Positions 34,225-43,360 of a DNA stretch of 64,000 nucleotides are shown one piece after another; the stretch's first letter is position 1, and every line of letters starts with the position of its first letter. Source of the stretch: CAYSCW01 sp964449165 (GTDB taxonomy: Bacteria; Acidobacteriota; Aminicenantia; Aminicenantales; Aminicenantaceae); the NCBI GenBank assembly GCA_964449165.1, contig CAYVAT010000016.1, forward strand, positions 1 through 64,000, in the 5' to 3' direction. A program made the position numbers and the translations under genes. The notes beneath the pieces were generated by a model that searched no databases, was not told the DNA's origin, and saw only the letters and a list, made by a program, of their open reading frames with translations.

Positions 34225-37200
34225 ATGATATATAATGTCATTAATTTTTCTTTGAAACAGAGGCTGTTCATCGTCCTAGCCACCATCATGGTGGCTGTTT
34301 TAGGAATCTTTGCCTTCCAGAACCTTCCCATTGATGTTTTTCCTGATCCTTCTCCGCCATTGGTTCAGATCTACACTGAATCCCACGGAATGGCACCTGA
34401 AGAGGTGGAGAGACTGATTTCCTACCCTATCGAGTCTTCCATGTTCGGTTTGCCAAAGGTCAAAAATATCCGATCTTTCTCCACATTTGCTCTCTCCATC
34501 GTAAATGTCTATTTTGAAGACAAGTCCGATATTTACTGGGCCAGAGAGTTGGTCTTCCAGAGACTTCTGGAGGTCAGGGATAGCCTTCCCCAGCAAGCAC
34601 ACAATCCTGTTTTGGGGCCAATTGCCACGGGGTTGGGACTGGTTTATCTCTATTATCTTGAAGGGGAGAATTATTCTCCCCTGGAGTTGAGAACCATCCA
34701 GGACTGGTTGATCAAATATGAGCTGAAATCCGTTCCCGAAGTTTCTCAAGTTTTGAGTATTGGCGGGGATATAAAACAATTTCAGATTCTGATAAATCCA
34801 CATTCTCTCCTAAAATATGGCCTGACTCTTACGGAAGTGATGGAGATAGTCAGGCAAAATAATCAAAATACCGGTGCCAGTTTTATTACTAAAGGGAAAG
34901 AGGAATACATTGTCCGGAGCATAGGCCTTGCCCGGACAGTGGAGGACCTGGAAAGCATCGTCATTTCCAGCTTCAAGGGAACACCTGTCTATTTGAAAAA
35001 TGTCGCCAGGATTCAGATTCTCCCCGCTATTAAAAGAGGAACAGCTCTGGCTAATGGCGAAGGGGAGAAAGTAGTAGGGATGATACTCAAGCTCTTTGGC
35101 TCCAACACAGCCAGAGTCATCCATGATCTTGAGAAAAAGATTAGTGATGTCGAAAAATCACTCCCACCAGGTGTGAAGATCGTTCCCTTTTACAATCAAG
35201 CCTCGTTGGTCAATAAATGTTTTTCCACGGTTTCCACAAACCTCATCCTGGGAATTATCCTGGTCATCATTGTCCTCTTCCTCTTCATGGGCAATTTTCC
35301 CTCAGCCATGATAGCTGTGTTTTCTCTTCCCTTTTCCATCCTTTTTTCTTTTATCATGATGGACAGGATCAACTTGGCCGCTGACCTGATGTCCTTTGGC
35401 GGATTGGTCATAGCCATAGGGCTGATTGCAGATGCCTCAATCATATTGGTAGAAAATATCCATCGGCATCTCCAGTTTTCCCCAGAGAAAAAAATACAAG
35501 CTATCTGTTCCGCAGGAGGAGAAGTAGGACGCCCCCTTTTCTTTGCAGTTATCATAATTATCTTGGTTTTCCTTCCTGTTTTCACCCTGACCGGAGTAGA
35601 AGGGATTATGTTCCGGCCAATGGGCTTTACAATTTCCTTTGCATTGGCGGGATCACTGATTTTTTCCCTGATTTCTGTACCTGCCATCTCCTATTATCTG
35701 CTTAGAAAGAAGAAGATGCCCCAAGAGCCTTTCTTGATTCGAAAAATCAAGAAAGTCTACCTTCCTTTCTTTTCCTTGTGCCAGAAACATCGGAAAAAAG
35801 TATTCCTGGCAACTTTTCTAATTTTTGCTGTAGGCCTTGTCCTTATACCTTTTTTAGGCAGAGAGTACATTCCCAGCTTGGATGAGGGAACTCTGCATCT
35901 GAGAGTAACATATGATCCTAACATAAGCCTCCAGGAGACTATCATTCAAACAACCTCCATAGAACAGACTTTAAGAGAGATACCGGCTGTGAACGGTGTC
36001 TTAAGTCGGATTGGAAGAGGCGAGGTGGGAAGTCATGCTCATTTTGTCAACAATGCAGAGATTCTTATCCAATTAAAACCAACCCGGAAGTGGAGATACT
36101 ACAACAACAAGGAAGAGCTTATTGAAGATATTGAACATCGCTTGGAAAAGTTTCCGGGGATCAACCTCAACATGACTCAACCCATCGCTCATAACCTGGA
36201 TGAGCTGATCACAGGAGTAAAAGCTCAACTGGCCATAAAAATCTATGGCGAGAACTTTGATATCCTTAGCCAGAAATCCTCTGAAGTCAGAGATGTTATC
36301 GCCTCTATCAAGGGTGCATCTGATGTTCAGGTAGAACAATTTACGGGTCAGAATCATATCCAGATAATACTTGACAGAGAGAGGATCGCCCGTTATGGGA
36401 TTAATATCCACGACATCCAGGAGACCATCGAGGCGGCTGTGGGTGGAATCGTCTTGGGACAAGTCTATGAAGAACAGAAAAGATTCGATATCTTCCTCCG
36501 TTTTGAACCGGAGTTTCGTAAAGATATCGAACAGATCGGAAATTTGCTCATCCAGCTTCCTACCGGAGGGCAAATTCCTCTGGTTCAACTGGCTTCCATC
36601 CGGGAAGTTGTAGGGCCGCGCATCATCAATCGGGAAAGTAACAAGAGGTTCATCACCATTCAGTGCAATATTCGGGGAAGAGACATCGGACGCTTTGTGG
36701 ATGAGGCTCAGAACAAAATAGAGAGGAGAGTTATCCTTCCTCCTGAATATTCAATCAAATGGGGCGGCCAGTTTGAGCTCCAGCAGAGCGCCAATAAACG
36801 CCTGGCTCTCATAACACCCATAACTCTGGCGTTGGTCATACTCCTCCTTTTCACAATTTTTTATTCTTTTCAGGAAGTACTTATCATCCTCATCAATATT
36901 CCCTTAGCTTTAACCGGAGGGATCATTGCCTTGAAGATTTCGGGTCTCTACCTGAGCGTACCGGCATCCATAGGATTCATCGCTATTTTTGGCATCGCAC
37001 TAGAAGATGGGCTTGTTCTCCTTTCAGCCTTTCATCGCCGCCTCAGACAAGGAGCGGACATGGAACAGGCTATCTCAGACGGAGTGAACACCAAGTTGAG
37101 ACCGGTTCTGATGACCACTTTTACCACTATCTTCGGTATTCTCCCCTTGCTTTTGGCCACAGGGCCTGGAGCAGAAATCCAGAGGCCTCTAGCTACAGTG

Positions 37201-37293
37201 GTTGTGGGTGGGCTGTTTACATCCACTCTTGTAACCCTTGTGGTCCTTCCTCTTATCTTCCAGTCCTTGAAGAAAGAAAAAATCAAAAGGTGA
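34225..37293 (+). CDS. RND heavy-metal-type efflux pump inner membrane subunit (CusA/CzcA-like)
   Basis: Proton-driven inner membrane transporter of 1022 residues with twelve predicted membrane helices and two large periplasmic loops. The opening LPIDVFPDPSPPLVQIYTESHGMAPEEVERLISYPIE is typical of the HME-RND branch (CzcA, CusA, SilA). In helix 4 the CzcA proton relay DFGIIVDGAVVIVEN aligns with AIGLIADASIILVEN: the second Asp and the Glu are kept, but the first Asp is Ala. There is no ribosome site before the ATG at 34225; the gap to the adaptor gene is 46 nt. A 31-bp repeat follows the stop codon. Confidence 0.92.
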   Translation: MIYNVINFSLKQRLFIVLATIMVAVLGIFAFQNLPIDVFPDPSPPLVQIYTESHGMAPEEVERLISYPIESSMFGLPKVKNIRSFSTFALSIVNVYFEDKSDIYWARELVFQRLLEVRDSLPQQAHNPVLGPIATGLGLVYLYYLEGENYSPLELRTIQDWLIKYELKSVPEVSQVLSIGGDIKQFQILINPHSLLKYGLTLTEVMEIVRQNNQNTGASFITKGKEEYIVRSIGLARTVEDLESIVISSFKGTPVYLKNVARIQILPAIKRGTALANGEGEKVVGMILKLFGSNTARVIHDLEKKISDVEKSLPPGVKIVPFYNQASLVNKCFSTVSTNLILGIILVIIVLFLFMGNFPSAMIAVFSLPFSILFSFIMMDRINLAADLMSFGGLVIAIGLIADASIILVENIHRHLQFSPEKKIQAICSAGGEVGRPLFFAVIIIILVFLPVFTLTGVEGIMFRPMGFTISFALAGSLIFSLISVPAISYYLLRKKKMPQEPFLIRKIKKVYLPFFSLCQKHRKKVFLATFLIFAVGLVLIPFLGREYIPSLDEGTLHLRVTYDPNISLQETIIQTTSIEQTLREIPAVNGVLSRIGRGEVGSHAHFVNNAEILIQLKPTRKWRYYNNKEELIEDIEHRLEKFPGINLNMTQPIAHNLDELITGVKAQLAIKIYGENFDILSQKSSEVRDVIASIKGASDVQVEQFTGQNHIQIILDRERIARYGINIHDIQETIEAAVGGIVLGQVYEEQKRFDIFLRFEPEFRKDIEQIGNLLIQLPTGGQIPLVQLASIREVVGPRIINRESNKRFITIQCNIRGRDIGRFVDEAQNKIERRVILPPEYSIKWGGQFELQQSANKRLALITPITLALVILLLFTIFYSFQEVLIILINIPLALTGGIIALKISGLYLSVPASIGFIAIFGIALEDGLVLLSAFHRRLRQGADMEQAISDGVNTKLRPVLMTTFTTIFGILPLLLATGPGAEIQRPLATVVVGGLFTSTLVTLVVLPLIFQSLKKEKIKR

Positions 37294-37327
37294 GCAAAGT
37301 GGGGAAATCAGCGTGCTGGTCCCTCAC

Positions 37328-37358
37328 CCCTATCATGGAAATAAGGATGCTTACTTTA
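37328..37358. repeat. 31-bp intergenic repeat, third copy
   Basis: Located 35 bases after the efflux pump stop codon. It matches the copies at 22217-22247 and 31631-31661 over 31 positions with only a few differences, all around the two variable bases after CCCTATC and in the GGAAATA/GGG part. No clear core hairpin accompanies it. Confidence 0.65.
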
Positions 37359-37482
37359 CTCTGCTTTTATTTGCTAATTGTTTTTCTCTCTGCTATAAAT
37401 TTTTGGGAAAACAACGTCAGGCTCAATTCACTCAAGAAAGAATGAATGGAGAAAAGCAGAATAAATTTGGAAAGGAAATGAA

Positions 37483-40134
37483 ATGATTATCTCTCGAGGG
37501 TTAAATCCTTTTTTTCTCTTTTTTGTGACTGCCTTGTTTTTTAGTCAGGTCGTCTCCTGTTCTTCGCAGGAGAAGCAAAAAAACCCGGTTATACCCTTTC
37601 CCGCCAAGATTTCCTTTGAACAGGGAAGATTAGAGGTAGGCTCTGAATTTCGAGTCATTTTAAAAGGATACACGGAACCGCGATTGGAGAAGGCTGTGCG
37701 AGGGCTGATCCATCGTATGGGTGCGCAAACTGGAATTCCTCTTGCCTCTGATGTCGAAGAGGACACTTCCAAAGCTATTCTTGAAATCATCTGTCGAGGT
37801 CCGGGTGAGAAAATACAATCCTGGAGAGAGGATGAATCGTACACCCTCAAGGTGACCTCCTCTCGAGCCTATTTGGAAGCGACGACTCCTGTGGGCATTT
37901 TACGTGGCATAGAGACATTCCTCCAGCTCCTGATGAAGAACTCTGAAGGCTTTTACATTCCTTCGGTTCGGATCCAGGATGCGCCGCGTTTTCCATGGAG
38001 AGGTTTGCTCATAGACGTCTGCCGCCACTGGATGCCTGTCGAGGTGATCAAACGCAATCTGGATGGCATGGCCGCAGTGAAGTTGAATGTCCTCCACTGG
38101 CATCTCTCCGAAGATCAGGGTTTTCGAGTGGAGTGCAAGAGCTGGCCGAAACTCCATGAGATGGGTTCGGATGGAAACTTCTATACCCAAGAACAGATAA
38201 AGGAGATTTTGAACTATGCCAGGGATCGAGGGATTAGAGTTGTGCCCGAGTTTGATATGCCAGGACATACAACCGCGTGGTTTGTGGGATATCCAGAATT
38301 GGCCAGTGCGCCTGGTCCTTATCAAATTGAACGCCGCTGGGGAGTTTTTGATCCCTGTATGGATCCCACCCGTGAGGAAGTTTATTCATTCCTTGATACC
38401 TTTCTTCAAGAGATGACCCAGCTTTTCCCTGATGAGTATTTTCACATCGGAGGCGATGAAGTAAACGGAGAACATTGGAACAACAATCCTGATATAGTTT
38501 CCTTCATCAAAAAAAATGGGATGAGGGATAATCACGATCTCCAGGCCTACTTCAATAAGAGAATTCAGTCCATCCTGAGCAGGTACGGGAAGAAGATGGT
38601 GGGATGGGATGAGATCTTTCATCCCGATCTTCCTCAGAGCGTTGTCATCCAGAGCTGGCGCGGTCAGGAATTTTTAGCCCAAGCCGCCCGCAAAGGATAT
38701 ATGGGTATTCTTTCTAACGGATATTATCTGGACCATATTCTGCCAGCCTCTAGTCATTATCAGGTTGATCCCATGGGAAGGGATGCTGCTGAGCTGAGCA
38801 AGAAGGAGAAGTCCAGGATTATGGGGGGAGAGGCATGCATGTGGGCGGAATTCGTTACTCCTGAAACCATAGACTCCCGGATTTGGCCCAGAGCGGGCAG
38901 TATTGCTGAGAGGCTGTGGTCGACGCAGGAAATCAGAGATGCCGATGATATGTATCGCCGTCTGGATTTGTTGAGCCAGTACTTAGATTGGTTGGGTTTA
39001 ACCCATCGCTCAAATTACTTCAAAATGCTCGAGCGTCTGACAGGAGAATTTTCCATCGATTCCCTGAAAGTGCTGGCGGATATTGTTGAACCGGTCAAGT
39101 ACTACACCCGTCCTGCAACTCATGAGTACACCCAACATACACCTTTAAACAGGCTTGTGGATGCAGCCCGTCCTGAAAGCAATAAGGCACGTAAATTCCG
39201 GAATATGGTTGATAGAATGTTGTCCGATGCACCCGGTCATGATAGAGAGAAGGAAAAAATCAGGAAGTGGCTCGTCAAGTGGCGAGATAACCACCTGTGC
39301 CTTAAGCCTATTATGGAAGAATCTTATCTACTCAAAGAAGTCATCCCTCTATCCGAGGAGGTCTCATCCTTGGCCGAAGCTGGCCTCGAAGCTATGGATA
39401 GCATGGACAAGGATCAACAGCCTTCTCTTTCCTGGGTGGAGGATGTGCTCTCTCATCTGTACCGGCCGCTGAAACCTGAATATGAGCTTGAGGTTGCGAT
39501 TGCACCGGCGATTCTCAGGCTGGTGGAGAAAGCTATGCCCCCATTGATCAGCGATGATTTCGAAGACGGGGAGGCGCAGGGCTGGGAGCCGAATGTCCCC
39601 CAGAACTGGGAGGTAGCAGAAGAAGACGGTTCCCTGGTGAATCGTCTTCTGACTCCAGGTCCGGAAGGTAAAGTCCGAGCCCCAACATCATGGTCTGTGC
39701 TGTCGGATTTTGATGTGAGCAGCTTTGTCTTTACAGGTCGTCTCAAGTGCAGAGCTGATACGGCTAATAAATACAGGAGCGTTGTCATTGTTTTTCACTA
39801 TCAAGATCCTACCCACTTCTGCTATGCCCATTTCGGGGCCATAAGCAACGAAGTTCATAACATCATCGGGCTCGTTGACGGAAAGGACCGCGTGAAAATA
39901 AACCAGGAGCCTGTAGGACAGTCCATTCCCCGCTTAAAAGATATGAATTTCCATAACTTTATGGTGTCCTATGATGCGGAGTCAGGAGAGATCAAAGCCT
40001 ACTTGGATGACATGAAAGTACCCATACTGACAGCATCTGATAAGACCCTAAGTCACGGGCTGGTCGGTGTGGGGTCTTTTGATGACACCGGAAGTTATGA
40101 TGATATAAAATTGTGGGGAAAACTCTATAAGTAG
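37483..40134 (+). CDS. GH20 beta-N-acetylhexosaminidase lipoprotein with C-terminal sugar-binding-type domain
   Basis: Exported exo-acting enzyme of 883 residues that should remove terminal beta-linked GlcNAc or GalNAc. Residues 1-26 form a signal with lipobox VVSC. Residues about 35-150 are the GH20b alpha/beta domain. The GH20 barrel follows: WRGLLIDVCRHWMPVEVIKRNLDGMA, LHWHLSEDQGFRVE, RVVPEFDMPGHTTAW, and the catalytic pair in YFHIGGDEVNGEHW, with WDEIFHPDLP later. After a helical part, residues about 700-883 form a beta-sandwich (FEDGEAQGWEPN ... GVGSFDDTGSYDDIKLWG) like the LamG or 3-keto-disaccharide-hydrolase fold. That extension is unusual in GH20. It opens the amino-sugar region. Confidence 0.9.
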   Translation: MIISRGLNPFFLFFVTALFFSQVVSCSSQEKQKNPVIPFPAKISFEQGRLEVGSEFRVILKGYTEPRLEKAVRGLIHRMGAQTGIPLASDVEEDTSKAILEIICRGPGEKIQSWREDESYTLKVTSSRAYLEATTPVGILRGIETFLQLLMKNSEGFYIPSVRIQDAPRFPWRGLLIDVCRHWMPVEVIKRNLDGMAAVKLNVLHWHLSEDQGFRVECKSWPKLHEMGSDGNFYTQEQIKEILNYARDRGIRVVPEFDMPGHTTAWFVGYPELASAPGPYQIERRWGVFDPCMDPTREEVYSFLDTFLQEMTQLFPDEYFHIGGDEVNGEHWNNNPDIVSFIKKNGMRDNHDLQAYFNKRIQSILSRYGKKMVGWDEIFHPDLPQSVVIQSWRGQEFLAQAARKGYMGILSNGYYLDHILPASSHYQVDPMGRDAAELSKKEKSRIMGGEACMWAEFVTPETIDSRIWPRAGSIAERLWSTQEIRDADDMYRRLDLLSQYLDWLGLTHRSNYFKMLERLTGEFSIDSLKVLADIVEPVKYYTRPATHEYTQHTPLNRLVDAARPESNKARKFRNMVDRMLSDAPGHDREKEKIRKWLVKWRDNHLCLKPIMEESYLLKEVIPLSEEVSSLAEAGLEAMDSMDKDQQPSLSWVEDVLSHLYRPLKPEYELEVAIAPAILRLVEKAMPPLISDDFEDGEAQGWEPNVPQNWEVAEEDGSLVNRLLTPGPEGKVRAPTSWSVLSDFDVSSFVFTGRLKCRADTANKYRSVVIVFHYQDPTHFCYAHFGAISNEVHNIIGLVDGKDRVKINQEPVGQSIPRLKDMNFHNFMVSYDAESGEIKAYLDDMKVPILTASDKTLSHGLVGVGSFDDTGSYDDIKLWGKLYK

Positions 40135-40233
40135 ATTCAAGAAAAAGGATTGCTCTTTTTTTTCAGGAGAACAGAGGAAAGTTCTTGGACAACATTAAAT
40201 CCTTTTTTTAAATAAGTTAAAAGGAGATTAGCG

Positions 40234-41226
40234 ATGAAAGATAACTCTATGAATCGTCGTGATTTTATCAAAACATGCCTGACAGCCACAGCAGCTATCA
40301 GCACCTTGTCTTACAAAAATCTTTTTTCAAGGACCGATCCAAATCCCTATGATCCTAAAGGCTTGCCCACACGCATACTAGGAAAAACAGGAGTCAGTGT
40401 TCCTCTCATTGCTATAGGAGGCGGCAGCCGATTCTGTACTATTAAAGATCCGGAAAAGAGCACCGAGCTTCTTCATTATGCCCTGGATCATGGATTTTAC
40501 TACTGGGACACAGCCCATGATTATAATTATGAAAACGTCATCAGCGAAGAGCATTATGGCATGGCTTTGGAAAACAGGCGCGATGAGGTTTTTCTCTCCA
40601 CTAAGGTACAGAAGAGAACGTATGATGAGGCCATGCGTCATGTGGAGGAGAGCCTGAAGCGGCTGAAGACCGATCATATCGACCTTTATCAGATCCACAG
40701 CGTAGAATCCATGGAGGATGTGGAGATGATCGGAGCTGAAAACGGGGTTCTTAAAGTTCTTCAGAAACTGAAGGACGAAAAGGTTACGCGGTTCATCGGA
40801 TACTCAGGTCATCGTTCAGCACAAGCCATGGCGGAGATGGCTCGTCGCTATGATTTTGATACCATGCTCATCGCCCTCAATCATTATCAGGAACGGGAAG
40901 GAGATTTTGAGAATCAGGCCATTCCCGAAGCTGCAAAGAGGAAAATGGGTATTCTGGCGATGAAAGTGATCAGGCCGAGAGAAAAGGAAAAGAGCATTAC
41001 TGCAGAGGAGCTGATTCGCTACGGACTGACCCTTCCACATGTGGACGCGGCTGTGATCGGTACAGATAGCCTCGATGTGTTGAAGAAAAATATTGATTTG
41101 GTGAAGGACTTCACGCCCATGGCGCAAGAAGAAGTGAAGAAAATCAGCGTGTTGCTCAGGCCTTTCTTTGAAAGTCAAGAACTTGCCTGGATGCAGCCGG
41201 ATTACATTGACGGTATCAGGGTATAA
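40234..41226 (+). CDS. Tat-exported aldo/keto reductase
   Basis: Aldo/keto reductase of 330 residues with an N-terminal twin-arginine signal (NRRDFIKTCLTATAAIS). The barrel starts at RILGKTGVSVPLIAIGGG; the catalytic tetrad is visible as Asp and Tyr in DTAHDYN, Lys in STKVQKR and His in YQIHSV. Exported AKR-like proteins are common in glycan-degrading lineages and may act on sugars in the periplasm, but the source of reduced nucleotide there is unclear. AAGGAG precedes the ATG. Its 3' end overlaps the convergent nagB by 11 bases. Confidence 0.85.
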   Translation: MKDNSMNRRDFIKTCLTATAAISTLSYKNLFSRTDPNPYDPKGLPTRILGKTGVSVPLIAIGGGSRFCTIKDPEKSTELLHYALDHGFYYWDTAHDYNYENVISEEHYGMALENRRDEVFLSTKVQKRTYDEAMRHVEESLKRLKTDHIDLYQIHSVESMEDVEMIGAENGVLKVLQKLKDEKVTRFIGYSGHRSAQAMAEMARRYDFDTMLIALNHYQEREGDFENQAIPEAAKRKMGILAMKVIRPREKEKSITAEELIRYGLTLPHVDAAVIGTDSLDVLKKNIDLVKDFTPMAQEEVKKISVLLRPFFESQELAWMQPDYIDGIRV

Positions 41227-42004
41227 AGTCGTTGACTCTCTCTTTGTTTTTGTAAACCCAAATGTAATAGTCTTTCCTGCTGAGCAGAGAAGCTGCTTCA
41301 TGGTCGATGATTATCTTGGCTTGAGGGTGAAGCTGGAGGATGGATCCGGGAACCGAAGCTGTGATGGGGCCTTCCAAACTCTTCTTTATGGCTTCGCTTT
41401 TTTCTTGACCCGAAGCAAGGAGAAGGATCATCTTGGCTTCCATGATGGTCCCGATCCCCATGGTCAGACAGAATCTAGGAACTTCCTCTTTATCTTCAAA
41501 CAAGGAGGAATTGGCCTCGATGGTTTCAAGGGTTAAGGTTTTGACTCTGGTGCGAGAGGCAAGGGAAGAGCTTGGCTCATTGAACCCGATATGGCCATTC
41601 TTTCCGATACCTAAAATCTGTATGTCAATACCTCCGTAGCTCCTGATTTTTTCCTCATATTCCCGGCAGTGGTTATCGATATTCTCTGGAGTGCCACTCA
41701 GCCGATAAATGTTTTCCCTTTTGATGTTGATGTGCTGGAAAAGATTTTCTTCCATATAGTAAGCAAAACTATGAGGATGGTTTTCTTTCAGCCCCAGATA
41801 TTCATCCAGGTTGAAGGTAACCACCCGGGAATAATCGATTTCTCTTTTCTTGAAGAGATCAATAAGCCCTCTATAGACACCAAGAGGCGTTCTGCCTGTA
41901 GGGAGACCTAGAACCAGGTTGTTTTTTCTTTTCCAGGCTCGCTGAATGACTCCTGTAGCCTCTTCACATATGCGGCGGTAATCTTCCTTGATAATTATTT
42001 CCAT
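41216..42004 (-). CDS. nagB: Glucosamine-6-phosphate deaminase
   Basis: NagB of 262 residues, converting glucosamine-6-phosphate to fructose-6-phosphate and ammonia. Motifs include GLPTGRTPLGVYRGL, FNLDEYLGL with the active-site Asp, the HPHSFAYYMEENLF segment, and GIGKNGHIGFNEPSSSLASRTR. The start overlaps the stop of the phosphoglucosamine-type mutase by one base (TAATG), so the pair is coupled. With nagA at 45997 it completes the GlcNAc-6-P to fructose-6-P route. Confidence 0.96.
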   Translation of the reverse strand: MEIIIKEDYRRICEEATGVIQRAWKRKNNLVLGLPTGRTPLGVYRGLIDLFKKREIDYSRVVTFNLDEYLGLKENHPHSFAYYMEENLFQHINIKRENIYRLSGTPENIDNHCREYEEKIRSYGGIDIQILGIGKNGHIGFNEPSSSLASRTRVKTLTLETIEANSSLFEDKEEVPRFCLTMGIGTIMEAKMILLLASGQEKSEAIKKSLEGPITASVPGSILQLHPQAKIIIDHEAASLLSRKDYYIWVYKNKERVNDFIP

Positions 42005-43359
42005 TACATCGATTCCAGGATTTCTTTTTTAAATTTTTGGTTGAGTTCTTGAGCGTCTTTCTGGCTTTTAGCCTCAGCCACGATTCTGATGATAGGTTCG
42101 GTGTTGGATGACCTGATGTGAACCCAGGCATCATGGAAACTGATTTTCAAACCGTCTAAAGTTGATATGTCTTTTTCTGCATATTTTTTCTTCAGGCCTC
42201 TGATTATGCGGTAAGCCTGTTCGGATGTGCCGTCGATCTTGTCTTTTATCATCACGTATTTCGGGATTTCCTTTTGGAGCTGAGAGACGTACTTTCCTGA
42301 TGAAGCCAGATATTCAAGGGTCAACCCCACGGCTGTGAAGCTATCCCGGCAAGGGTGAATCTCTGGCAGGATGACTCCTCCATTTCCTTCTCCTCCGATT
42401 ATGGCTTTTTTGCTCAGAATTTCTTCCACCACGTTAATCTCACCTATTTTTGTCCTGAACACAGGAACACTGTGGTCCTTGGCTATGTCATCTATGGCTT
42501 TGGTGGTGGAAAGGTTGGTGACTACCGGTCCTGGCTTACGGCTCAGGATATACTTAACCGCCAGAGCTAATGTCAATTCTTCACCAATAGGTTCACCTCT
42601 ATCGTTGATGATGGCCAGCCTGTCTGCATCGGCATCCTGGACAAATCCTATATTTGCATTTTTTTCTTTGACCGCCTGCGAGAGCTTTGCCAGATTTTCA
42701 GGTACAGGTTCGGGATGGTGAGCGAAGGCACCGTCAAGGGTGGTGTTGATAAGGAAAGCGCGACACCCCAGAGCCTCTAAAAATCGAGGAAGGAGAACAG
42801 CTCCTGCCCCGTTACTGCAATCAGCCACCACTGTGTATGTTTTTCTTCTGATCAGATCGACATCCAAATAGCCCAACAATTTATTTAAATGGGTTTCAGT
42901 GGGGTTCTTTTCTTCGAGCGGAGCCTTGTATTGGTCGACTTTGACCAGGGAAAATTCTCCCTGATGATAGATGTCCAAGAACTCTTCTACCTGAGAACGA
43001 TTCAAAAACAGACCCTCGCCGTTGATGAATTTCAACCCGTTCCAGTCTTTAGGATTGTGACTGGCTGTAACTGCTATACTCCCGACAACTGACTTTTCTT
43101 TTGTCAATATCATAATGGAAGGGATAGGACAGATGCCGATGTCAACCGGCTGGCAGCCGACTGAGAGGAGTCCAGAGAAAATGGCATTCTTGATCATAGA
43201 ACCAGAGATTCTGGCGTCCTGACCGACGAGGATCCGACCTCTTCCCAGATAGGAACCAAAAGCTTGAGCAAAACTGGCAGAAAGCTGGGGAGTCAGGCTG
43301 TCTCCTACCACTCCTCTCACTCCTGAAATGCTAATTTTTAAGGAGAGTCTCTTTTTCAT
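42004..43359 (-). CDS. glmM: Phosphohexomutase, phosphoglucosamine mutase type
   Basis: Alpha-D-phosphohexomutase of 451 residues. Catalytic phosphoserine Ser100 lies in TASHNP; the metal loop DADADR is at residues 242-247; the sugar-specificity loop is GEGNGG and the phosphate loop RSSNTEPIIRI. All four active-site elements are intact. The adjacency to nagB and the archaeal-like GlmM character (SGVRGVVGDSLTP) favour interconversion of GlcN-6-P and GlcN-1-P for UDP-GlcNAc synthesis; phosphoglucomutase or phosphomannomutase activity is not excluded. It starts one base after its paralogue's stop codon. Confidence 0.85.
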   Translation of the reverse strand: MKKRLSLKISISGVRGVVGDSLTPQLSASFAQAFGSYLGRGRILVGQDARISGSMIKNAIFSGLLSVGCQPVDIGICPIPSIMILTKEKSVVGSIAVTASHNPKDWNGLKFINGEGLFLNRSQVEEFLDIYHQGEFSLVKVDQYKAPLEEKNPTETHLNKLLGYLDVDLIRRKTYTVVADCSNGAGAVLLPRFLEALGCRAFLINTTLDGAFAHHPEPVPENLAKLSQAVKEKNANIGFVQDADADRLAIINDRGEPIGEELTLALAVKYILSRKPGPVVTNLSTTKAIDDIAKDHSVPVFRTKIGEINVVEEILSKKAIIGGEGNGGVILPEIHPCRDSFTAVGLTLEYLASSGKYVSQLQKEIPKYVMIKDKIDGTSEQAYRIIRGLKKKYAEKDISTLDGLKISFHDAWVHIRSSNTEPIIRIVAEAKSQKDAQELNQKFKKEILESM

Positions 43360-43360
43360 C

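Noticed and set aside
22106..37358. Repeats considered as a CRISPR array
   Set aside because: Copies are kilobases apart with no regular spacers and no cas genes.
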